The notes beneath the pieces are model-generated. The model had not been told where the DNA came from and searched no databases. It saw only the letters and a program-made list of their open reading frames with translations. This document shows positions 1 through 11,900 of a DNA stretch of 64,000 nucleotides, piece after piece. The stretch spans positions 1,156,701-1,220,700 of the forward strand of contig OZ026605.1 of the NCBI GenBank assembly GCA_964020085.1, in the 5' to 3' direction. This DNA comes from Micromussa lordhowensis (lineage: Eukaryota; Cnidaria; Anthozoa; Scleractinia; Lobophylliidae). How positions within the stretch are numbered: position 1 is the stretch's first letter; each line of letters opens with the position of its first letter. The translations under genes and the position numbers were made by a program.

Positions 1-263
1 TTTCAGAACTACCCTCACCCGGACGATCACACTGTACACAACAACTGGTACTCCTGGGTTCAACTAATTTCGTATCAGGTTCAATTTGGTAAATAGCTAA
101 GTGTTTCACTTGCCCACCAACGCAGCCCAACAAAAACTTTGTTGGAAATAAACTAGGTACTAACCTGCTCGATTTTAAGACAAAATTGTCAGAAAACAGT
201 TTAAGTTACCTAACCCTTTCAACTTCTTTCATTAGTGGAATTACAGTATTTCAATTGGTGTAC

Positions 264-311
264 CTGTTGCACAACTCCACGATTGGTTAACAGCTCTGCA
301 GTCTTTGAAAT
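264..311 (-). CDS. TTC6: TTC6-like exon 50 (last exon in window)
   Basis: Residues 2014-2029, ISKTAELLTNRGVVQQ. Phase 0-0. I chose acceptor gaccag (exon start 311) because it follows a strong pyrimidine tract and gives the spacing I recall for TTC6. A second in-frame acceptor (ctaag, exon start 368) would add 19 residues. Donor CAG|gtacac; the C-terminal exons lie beyond position 1. Confidence 0.8.
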
Positions 312-2032
312 CTGGTCAAACAAGTAAGGCAAACAGTTGGCTACACTGGCTTTCATACGCAGTTGAGCCTTAGCAGCGGGACTGCCATGCAAAAGGAAAA
401 GGGATGCTCGTGGAAAAATGTGAATAAAACCCCCAAAGGACACCAATCTGGGCTCGGTAGATAGGTCAAGTCTGCATACGAGCCAAGTGGCTCATCAGGC
501 CGGAGCTTATCCCGGTGCATAAAATTGCTGCTAACATTAAAGAATCTATTCGCCCTCGTATTCTCTGAGAAATAGTCAACCGTTGATTAGATCAAGTCTG
601 CATACGAGCCAACTGGCTTATTAAGCCGGAGCTTATCCCGGTTTCAGTAGCATGAAGCGACTAGGAGTATTTCTACTCCCCCCTGGATGGGATGCTAGCC
701 CAAAGCAGGGTTATCCCCAGCATTAAATTCGCCGGTACCCCTTTATACACCTGGGTGGAAAGAGGCACTGTGAGAGTAAGTGTCTTACCGAAGAACACAA
801 CACAATATCCTCGGTCAGGGCTCGAACCTGGAGCACTCGCTCCGGAGTCGAGCGCACTAACCGCGAGGCCACTGCATCTCCCTAGCCTTGGCTCAAGCTT
901 TCTTTGAAAACAAAATCCGTTACACTCCAAAAAGATACGACGGGTATTCGGCGCATGCTCTTGATGCAATGCTGTTATTAAAACAATTATGAACTCGCGC
1001 TCAGCCCGACGTTAAAGATACCTTCTCTGTTAGGGTCATTTATAAAATTCCTTTTAAACAGAAATCTACGTAACCAGCAAACTATAACTCAAAGCAGTCA
1101 GTTAAGTTTCCAATCCTATACCTTAATGGCGTCGTTCATATCAACAAAGGCCCCAAACGTGTTACCCATCTGTAGGTTTACAACAGCTCGTCCTTCTAGA
1201 GCTGACTGGCATCCTGGGAATGTAGAATTAAAAAAGCTAATAAACTTGTTAACATAACACTGTTTGGTAAACTGGTCCCGGAGGATTTCTTAAATAATTA
1301 TATAATTGAAAATTGTATCGCCCAAATTTTATATGTATGATTAAAATGCGCTTTAATACTATGTATGGTTAAAAGCTAAAAACAGTTCCTAATAGATAGA
1401 AGTAAAACATTTTGATTATGTACAGACTTATTCTATGTTCTTAGGTAGAAGAAAGAAAACTGTGGTAACCAGGGTACAGTATAAGTTTACTAATTTGAAT
1501 TTCTGACATGTCTCTACGTGTTTTCTTTTAGGGTGCTAAAACATTTCAAGTTGGATCATGTAGCAGCTCTCCAGTAAGGTCTCACATGAGTGGCTCGATG
1601 CCCTGTTAAGAGAACAATTGAACAAACAACAAGAAACAATGCCCCTAGCCCTAAAACAATAACAGCTCCTACAATAATAAAACAATAGCAGCTTACGAGA
1701 GCTGCTATACTTCTGATTACATTGCAAGCATAGCTGACCTGAATCAATGGTTATTGCAGCGGAGAACTGGCTCCACGCTGCCTGAAACTTCCCCTCCACC
1801 TGAAAAAGAACCAGACAAAATGAAACCTTTCCACGGAATAAATTAATGGACTCACTCACTAACTAACTAACTAACTAACACTCACTCAGTGCGACCAGCC
1901 ATGCCAGTGCAGCAATAGACCATATTTGTATTCACGGTATTGGACTGGAACTAGCTTGCAACTGAGGCTACTGCGGGGAGTCTTTTCTAATGTAAATGAC
2001 ATAAATCTCTTTTTAATGATATTCCCCGCACG

Positions 2033-2064
<32 letters not shown>

Positions 2065-5000
2065 ATGAGAAGTCAACACGAATATTGCCTATTCATCAAC
2101 TTGTACTTCAAAGCCGGATTATTTTTCATTGCTTACTTGCAAGTTGTAGCCCAAGTTAACGCGTGCAGATAAACAGAGTGGGTCCATGTGAAGAGCCTTC
2201 AAATAATCATGCCTGAAACACAAGTGGAAAAACATGGAGTTTTCAGCATTCTCTCTCCGGTCAGTCAGATGTCATTTATTGTGTTTATCCGTCCGTTCGT
2301 TCGTTCGTTCGTTCGTTCGTTCGTTTCACTTGTTCGTAAGTTCGTTCGTTCGTTCCTTCGCTCATTCGTTAGTTCGTTCGTTCGCTCATTTGTTCGCTTA
2401 TTCGTTCGCTGGTTCGTCCGCTCGTTCATTCGCACGTTCATTCGTTCGTCCGTTCGTCCGTTCGTGCGTACGCTCGCTCGTTCGTTTGCTCTTTCTTTTG
2501 TTCCTTTGTGTAAATGCTAAAAGACACCAGTTCGATGACTTGTACTGACCTTCCAAGTACGGTGCCATCTTCGTGTCCAAAGTCCATCAGTGCATTTCCA
2601 CGGCCATTATAAGCCTCGACAAAGAACGGATCGATACGCAGAGCATCGTTGTAGGAAGAGACAGCTTCCACCAAGCGGTTTAACCTAAAAGAAACAATGA
2701 TAACGTGACGGTTATTTCATTGACAAGAGATTCACCATGTTGATCTCTGTCTTAAATGCAACTTCTTCAGAGTCCATAAAACTGCCCTCAAAATTAGGGA
2801 AATTGAAAATAATGAAACAAAAACTGGGTATTGACGGCAAGGGAGGAAACACAACGTAACTTCCACTTTTATGGCCTTGAATTTTGAAAACCCTTTATAA
2901 CATGACCCAAATAATGGTGATGAATCAGTTGTGGTCGGGTTCCCACCCATGAAAACAGAAATCCCTGACTTTTTACTGATCGTAATATTTGCGCTTAAGA
3001 TTTGCTTACCTGTGATAACACAGACCCAAGGTGTGACGAATATGAGGGTTCTGTGGAGAAACCTTAAAAAGCGAGGAATCATAACAGTGAATTACATGAA
3101 CACCTTAGAACAGCTGAGAGGATTGGTCCCGCTACTAAAACGTCTGGACAAGCGAGAACAGATTGTTTTCAGCAATACGCTGGGAAAGCAAGTGTTCATG
3201 TACCTCAACTGCAGCAAGAAAGTCTTGAAGAGCGTTTTCCATGTCATCTATTTCGTAATACAGCAATCCTCGATTCTGTAGAACCTGGATTATGATGTGT
3301 AATAGAGGAAAACAACGATGAGGAATGGTCAAAGGGGTGATAACCATCATTCATTCAACGGCGTTCAGTCAGTACAACAGCAAAATGAAGTATTTTTTCC
3401 GTGGCAATTTGTCTCAATTAGTTTTGTCCAGGGTTGTAGCAAAAAAGGCGCGTGATTGCCCTATCCCAAGGTCATGGAACCTGTCGATTGAATCTTTAAC
3501 AGCAACACAGAGCAGAACGTTTTCTTATTCCAGTAGAGAGTTCTTTGGCTAATACCACAACAGCTCGAGGTAAGCAGTTTGTTTCTATCTGCAGGAGACT
3601 GGACAACCCAAGTGCGGGTTAGCTGGTGTCGGAGTTAAGTAACTCCGTGTGTTTGTAGCATAAAACAACATGGAGTTGTGGTATCCCCTCTGAATGGGAT
3701 AACGTGCCCATTTATACCGCGTGAATGGCACTTTGCTGGAAAGAGGTCCAGTCGGATCTCGCCTTGGGGACAGCAAGCGTCCACTTGCGAAATGTGCTCG
3801 CATTTGTGAGGTTAAAAATCGGTAACGTCTCCGTTTGCAGGAGACGTTCTTATTTAAGAACACAACACAGAATTGACGTGAACACAGTAATGAATTCTCT
3901 AAGATGAAAGTACGGTCAATGATTTAACCTCACTTGCCTTAATGTTTGGAGTGTCCTCCAGTAACATGACAGTTCCATAATCCATCAGCGCCTGTTAGAA
4001 TGACAAATTCGGAAAATTTTGTAGGGAACGTTGTCATATCGGTTTTGATGTCTTATCTCTTCTTGAGATATAAAACCCAAACCAAAAAAAAGTACGTCGA
4101 GTACGTTTTGAATGAGTTGTACTAACCTTCTGAAAGAATCTCATTTCATGGTAGCACACGGCTCGGTTGAAGTAAGCCAGTGAACATTTACAGTCGATTG
4201 CTACAGCTTCAGTCAGATCCTTGACAGCAAGGCTGTAAGCTTTGATGTTGTACTTTAGGGCTCCCCTACAAGTTGCCGAACAAGAATATTTTCAGCATAT
4301 CTTCACTGCTGTGGTTTCACAAATTGATGTTCTCGTAGCTCAGTATTTAGCTATTTTTCAACTTAAAGTTGATTAGGAATATTTAACCGCCTTAGCGAGC
4401 GACTTGATGAAACTGAGGTTTGTTCCGCGATCTTTGTCTTTCCCCAGGGCCACCCCTTGCGTTGGGGCTTTTTTCAAAGCGAATTCAAGACAAAATAGAT
4501 AGTCTGTGGACAAACCGTTCTTGGTCCTTCGTCAGAGTAGAATCACTTACAGTAAGCCTACAAAGCAATTTTCATATAAGAATATGTCCCACAGAATGAA
4601 AAGGTGCCGGAGGTTCTAGATGGAGTTAAAATGATAGCTGAGAAAAAAAAAATCAAAAGTCAAACTGTCGGCTAGGAAATGACGCGGTTTATTGTTAGTT
4701 AGAGCTGAGACCTGAGGCTGAGGAATCACCACAAATTTAACTGAAATCCACACCTCAGACATGTGACCAAAGTTAAAATTTAATCTGTCATATTGAACGC
4801 AAAATTTCTTTGTTTTTAAAGTCTGTATTGTGCAGCCAGCAACTTCTTAACTTTGTAAGACAAATAATTGTATCTATAACAACGTTCTTGATCGCGATTG
4901 GTTATCCACGCACCTATTTGTCACGTATCGGTGCGCGATCACGTGGGTGTCCAATTACAAGTATCCAACTTCGACTTTTTTTGTAAATGCCTTTGCCGTT

Positions 5001-8000
5001 AGTGAGCTTCAATGGCTTTCTTCTTGATGTTCCCTACAAATTTTACAACTTATGGAAAATACTACTGAGTTTTTCGACATTTTTAATCTCGAAATTTGTT
5101 ATTGACACGATTGATTAGTAGTTGGACCTCGTGTCGTACTCGCGTGATTAATCCCTGAATTGTACTGTACTCGGTCCAATTACTGTTACAAATAATCTAA
5201 CAACACTGAATACTGAAGAGAGAAACCACACCTGTACAGGTAAGCCCTAACACTGCGAGGCTGTAGCTTGATGGCTTCATTACAGCTCATGATTCCTTTA
5301 CTGTAGCGTCCTTTCATACCATAGTACGCTGCTCGACTCAGAAATGCCTGAAACGGAAAAAGAGTGTATCGGAAAATTTGGCTGACTCAACCTCGTTGCC
5401 AGGGTCTTTCTTTTATGGGGCGGGAAGAAGAGAGACCCTGGAAACGAGGTTGCAGCTGACTTGGATCTGTCCTAAAGGTTTTCGGCGTGGGGAGGGGAAG
5501 GAGAAGTTGTTATCATAAGGAATTTTGCATTTGAAAAAAAAATGCGTGTGAAAAATCTATCTATTGATTTTGTTGTGTGTGAAGAAGTCGGCCATACCAA
5601 ATACTAAGAGGATCTGACATTTCGTGTGCGTAACAGAGGAGCGCATCAATCGTCATTAGAAATCTGTGCGTTCGCTGAAACGACTGGAGGTTCTCGTATG
5701 GGGATACTAAGGCGAAAGGCATTAAAAATAATGTATTTCTTAATAGATACGTACAAGCGTGGAAGAGGTCAAGACTACTTACTAAAAGCGAATTTAAATA
5801 ATTTAACAATAGGTCACTAACTCACCTGGAATAAGGTAGGATTGATGGCCAGCGCTCGGTTAAAATCGTGAATTCCTTTAGCGTGTTTTAGCTTCATCTT
5901 AGTGAGTCCGCGCTGGTAGAAAGCCTTAGAAAGTAAATTAATATACCTTCAGTTAAAAAAAAAAAATTCTCCTTACTGGGTGCTCCACATTTCTTATAAT
6001 ACTCGTTCTGAGAATTCAATAGTACATCAGGACAATATGGTATCCCTAGCTTGGTATATTCTCGTCGACTCGTTGCTTTCAAAGGTGAACTCGAGATTTT
6101 CGGGTAGCGAGGAGACAAGGAGGGTGGGGGTGGGGAGGACTAACTGTTTGTCATGGGACCAGTAAGTGTATATTGTTACCTCGGCATAATCCGGGTTCAC
6201 TCGTATAGCATTGTTAAAAGCATCAAGCGCACCAGCGGGTCTTCCAAGTTCTGACTGACACATGCCAATTAAGAAATGAACGGACGCGGCTTCGATTGGC
6301 ATTTCGTGGCGAACATTCCATGGAGTCTACAGAAGGAGGAAAGTCAATCAAACGCGAACAGAACCTGTATATCTACTTTGAGTGGTACTTGCATAAGTCT
6401 CAGAAAATAGCGGTATGTCCATGCTTGTGGAACAAGGGTCTTTGTCATATTACAGGGACTCGTTTTTAAAGAAAATCTAAGAATTCTTGCGCAAAGGCGA
6501 GCGGCTTGTTTCTAATGAAAATGTTCACCTCACAGGACGCATACATGCGGGATGGAGGGAGAAGAGAAGACGAGTCACATACCATGATCTTAATGGCCCT
6601 CTCAAAGCTGCTGACGGCGTTTTCAAATCTCTTTGCCTTCATGTTAGTTTTTCCCAGAAGAATAAACAAAGGAGCTACAGGTTTCACGCGGGTTGCTCGT
6701 TCAAGAACTTCAATGGCCTGCAAGTAAAACAAATACTTGTGACAAAAGTCACCGACCCGTCTATTAAGGAACCTAATTTGCTGGCCTGGAAAAGCTACAA
6801 TGGTGGACGAAAGTCTTTGGGACACTGGCACTAGTTTTCAACATTGTATGTGGGGAGAGGCGAGCCAGTTCGGCAGGTGAAGTTGTATTCGCGTATGGCG
6901 TGTGTGCAATAGAGCCAAAATTTGTCCCGAGACTTTAGTCCATGATTGTAGATTTGAAATAAAGAACAAATTGTAACTGAAAAAAGAGTGGCCTCGTGGT
7001 TAGTGCGCTAGACTCCGGATCGAGCGGTCCAGGTTCGAACCCTAGCCGGGGATAGGGTAGGTAACCCTGCGACGGGGGTGGGGGGTAGAAATATTTCTAG
7101 TCATTTCATGTTACGGAAACCGGGATTAGCTCCGGCCTGATGGGCCACTTGACTCCTATGCAGGCTTTACCGTTACATCATCATGTAAACTCAACAGTTT
7201 CCTTACTTTTAAAGATTGACATTACCTGGTCGAAGTTCTTCAAGAAACTCTTCACCACAGCTTGTTGAGTTGCAGACGCTCCTAACCCACGGTTGAGGTC
7301 AGCGGCTTGTCTATTGAAACATGTAATTAAACATTGAACGAATACTTATCAGACTTGAAACAAAGCGTGGTACTGGTCAGAGGTTACCTTGTGCAGCGCA
7401 TGGGCACTTAGTTTACAAATTTGTAAGGGACGTTTGCTCCTTTTGCTTATGTAACTTAATTTATCGTCAAAAGTTACCTTGAAATGGTTTTCGTTTGTGA
7501 GTCAAGAAGTTCAATTGGTTTTGCGTTACTACGCCACACGATTGGCTAAGAGATCTCGCGTCACTTTTTCATCCAATCAGAAGTGAAAGCAAAACCAATC
7601 GTCACTCGTGCGCATCCGTTTCCCGCGCTTCACGTCAGCTACGTGTAATTACTTCGAGTTTTGATTGGTTCACTGCACTGCCTTTGTTCTTTGTGATTGG
7701 CTAGAATGATTACTTGGGTTCTCGTTTTACGACACTCAATAGGCGATTTGCACGATGACGTCAATTGACTACAACTACCAGAATCCTTTACTTTTACTCT
7801 TTCTTATGTTAATTAATGCAATTGTTATTTAAATCCCACCAGGAATTCAAAATCTAAATAACAAAGAAAAAACGAAAGGAATTCTGGTAGTTGTAGTCAA
7901 ATGACGACAACGTGCAAATCTGCTATTGAAAACCACTCAGTCTACGATGACTAAATTGTTGTTGCTCTTCTTTCGCCGTTTTTTTCCCTTCTTGCATTTC

Positions 8001-8888
8001 CCATTAATTAGTCTTACGGGTCATAAAATTTCACTTAGCTGAACACGAAGCAAATAGGTTTTAAAATTTCGAAATTTCCCATTAATTAGTCTTACGGGTC
8101 ATAAAATTTCACTTAGCTGAACACGAAGCAAATAGGTTTTAAAATTTCGAAACCTGAAGACGCTTTTTCGACAGACCTTACATATTAAAAGGTCCTCGGA
8201 CCAATTACTTTACGGTGAATATGAATGGAACGGCAAAGACGAGAACAAACCTGACATGAAAACTTGCCAGCTCTAATTTGTTTTGTTCCAGTAACAGTTT
8301 TCCCTGAAAACAAACGCCATGTTTATAAGTATCAGCTTAAAAGGGAGGTGTTTTCACTACACTTGCCATTCTGTACGGTGAATTTGATTATCAGTTTTGC
8401 CAAATCCTTTTTAAATCTGGAAACGTTTAAAATTCTTGAAGCCGGATTAACCGACGACGAAAATGAATGCGAGAACTCAAAATCATCTGTGAAAAAATGA
8501 AATTTGAAAGTTCAAATAAACTCCAACTGATTAGAGCGGTCACGAGGTTGCTTCTAATGGCGGATCCTGTCAGACCAGCATGGTGTTGTTAAGTCAGCAT
8601 GTTGCTTAGCAACCTGGCGGACAAAACCGCAGGCTCAGCTAGTTCCCACGTGCAAGCAAACTTAAGATGCCAAGTTCTTCTGTCATCGCTAATGATATTT
8701 TACAAACTAGGTTAGTTTGGTTTATTATATAGATCAAAGGTGTGTCCTTACTCTGGCCATGTGGTAATCGGATATGTCTGGTCTCATGTGAATCACTCTT
8801 GTGTAGTCCAGGACTGCATCTTGAATCTGAAAAAAAAACATCGTCAACATTAGTTTATCACGTTCATAATCCATTCCACTATCACCTA

Positions 8889-8934
<46 letters not shown>

Positions 8935-11900
8935 AACGAGCGATTTGAAATTACAAGCACGATTACTCTCTGAATTGTACAACACGAGATCCAGTTACTA
9001 AATAATCGTATCAATAACACAATTTCGAAATAAAAAAGTCTTTTAAAAACTTCTTTTGAGCGAAAAAGTAAGTAGCGCCTTCTAAAACTGTACGAAATAA
9101 AAGCCATTGAAAAAGCCATTAAGGCGTGCGCAATTGACGTAGGAATGGCGAAGGTATCCAATAACATGTATCCAATTACAACTTGTTGAAATTGGATACC
9201 TGTTTGTCGTTTGTAATCCGTGTCAATCTTCTCCATCCTTAACCATCCTTGTTCCTTTTTGGTTTTTTAGTATCTCATTGGTGTTTTTCTATCTTTGCAA
9301 ACTATTATTTTCAGGTTTCCGTTAATTTAAAGGTATTTTAATAACTCAAAAACTGTGACTGAGGTCCTGTGACTGAGGTCCTGGGCAGGGTTGTTCGAAA
9401 AGCCGATTAACAATAACCCAGGATTAAAAGTTAACCAACGTATTAATTTTTCTTGTTTAAAAATGTTTTTCACTGCTTATGTTTTGGGTAGTTTGAGATT
9501 ATTCAAACTCAAAACTCAAGGATAAACAACATAAACAGAAAAACTCACCAAACATGTTGCAAACTTAAAATCAAAATTCTCGCTAACCCTGGGTTAGCTT
9601 AACTGAAGGTTATTCAGTATGAACATTGTTTTAGGGATGTTGAAAAGATGACTGTAAATAACACAGTTGAATAGTTTCATACAAACGAAACTCCCCGTAG
9701 AATGAAAAGTATTATTCTTGCTTAGAAAGTTAAGATTATTTTCTCTTGTATACTTGTATTTCTTTGCCTATTACTCGTTTGCATTTGCGTACATTCAGAT
9801 ATCGTGTTAGTATCAAGTCAAGTAAAAGATACTACAGATGGTCGAGATAGAATAAAAGATCAGAAATCCTAAAAACGAATAAGCATGAAAAGTATCACAA
9901 CTCGTACGTAACTAGGCAAATTATATGTGAGCTGAATCCCAAATATTTAACAATTATCCTGCGAAATCGCGCGGAATATCGTCTGATTTTAGCCGACGAG
10001 GCCGTAGGCCGAGTCGGCTAAAATCAGACGATATCCCGCGAGATTGAGCAGGATAATTGTTTTATTATTCAACAAATTGATAACAAAACAGCCTAAATCC
10101 TTGTAAATCTCTCTGTCGACATTTTCTCACTCCATTTTTTCTTCCCACGTACGAAGCTACGTATACCGCCGGATATCTGTTACCTACGGATGACAGATAT
10201 TGAGAGCATCATGACCATATTTGGATAGTGTTACAATTTGTTGAATAATTACATGTAATACCCACCATGTGGAGTTTGTGGTATGCTTCAGCTCGACAGA
10301 TATAAGCTCTGATGTAGGTGGGATCAACATGAATGGCTGCTGTGTACCGGCGAACAGCCCTATTGAAATAACAACAGTGTACTTGATGAAGCCAAACAAA
10401 CTTAACTGTGAAGTGTTTACTGTTCCTATGTTCCTACAGCGTCTTAATGTGAAATTAGTACTACCGAACCAGCAACGATGATATTTCAGGCAACATTGTT
10501 AGGTTAAAAAACAAGACTGTGTAATTTTGGCACGCTAGACGATTTACAACGGAACCTTTTGACACCATGAGGTGTTAAAGTGCTTTCATAAGCTTGAAAC
10601 ATTCTTAAACAGAAATTTTTTACCTTGCGTTAAAAATCCCCTCGCATGACAAACCGTTGTTGCAACAATGTTGCGTTTAAAGCTAACATCATACCCGACT
10701 TCGACGATTTTCTGAAAGAAGTCTGGTACTGACTCATTACCGTCCTCATACCGTTGCAGAGAATACCAAGTGATATAAATAACTATTAACTTACTTGTGA
10801 TAGTTGCTATATTTAGTGATGTAAATCAGGCCTATGTTGACATGAGCACTGGCCAACTCGGAATCCAATTGAAGAGCAGCTTCGAAATCAGGGACAGCAT
10901 CTTCCCATCTGGAAACGAAGCAAAGGAATTCAATCATTGTAATAAGTCTTGTAGAATCCGACGGGGCAAAAATAAGCTAGCCCCTTACCTCTTAAGGGGA
11001 GGCGCGGTGGCGTAGTGGTCCGTGCGCTCGACTCCGGATCGAGCGGTCTGGGTTTAAACCCTGACTGGGAACATTGCGTTGTGTTCTTGGACAAGACACT
11101 GTACTCTCACAGTGCCTCTCTTCACCCAGGTGTATAATGAATACTGCCGAATTTAACGCTGGGGGTATACCCTGTGATGGACTAGCATTCCATTCAAGGG
11201 GGAGTAGAAATATTCCCGGTCGCTTCATGCTACAGAAACCGGGATAAGCTCCGGCCTGATGAGCCAGTTGGCTCGAATGCAGACTTAACCTTACCTCTTA
11301 AGGTCGGTGTACAAAATACCACGGTGCAAAAAAGTTTTGACGTTCTCTTCAGAATTGTCAAGGAGTAGGGACACACTGAGATCTTGCAAGGCTCTCCGCG
11401 GATGAACTCTGAATCCATAAAGAAAGGAGACTATTAATACTAAATGCTTTATAATGAAACAAATGTCTCTTGGCTGGCGTCTAGGTATAAACAGATGTTG
11501 AGCCTATCTTGGATTCGCTACCCTTTAATTTGCCTTTGTTTGGGGACGTGTCTAAAAGGATCTTAACGATTCTTATTGTCCAATCAGAAATAGCACGAGT
11601 AGTCACGTGAGATTGTCGCCATCAGGATGTCATGTTACCTAGCAACAACCTTGCCGAGAACTTCAGGGGTGCTTTCATTATGCCAAAGATTCCGGTAATT
11701 TCGGTCGAAAGTCAAATGGAAAGGTCCTTTTCGGTTCGGTCCGACCGGAATATTCGGGACCACCTCTGGAGGGGGTCCACTTTGATCGGTCGGATCGGTC
11801 GGACCGACATTTGCCGTTCCATTTTGACAACCGGTTCATTGCCCTTCTTCTCTTCGGTAGATTTCACTTATGTAGGGAATTGGGCAAAGGAATTAAAAAA

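Noticed and set aside
692..907. ORFs inside SINE copies (also at 10992-11228)
   Set aside because: These are readings of tRNA-derived SINE sequence, not genes.
2188..2674. Overlapping ORFs of repeated Arg-Ser-Phe-Val or Glu-Arg-Thr-Asn
   Set aside because: Produced by the GTTC tandem repeat. Only the exon 46 part (2550-2684, minus) is real.
6988..7055. Possible functional tRNA gene
   Set aside because: A and B boxes are present but arms do not pair as a cloverleaf and the same head is followed by a shared SINE body in other copies.
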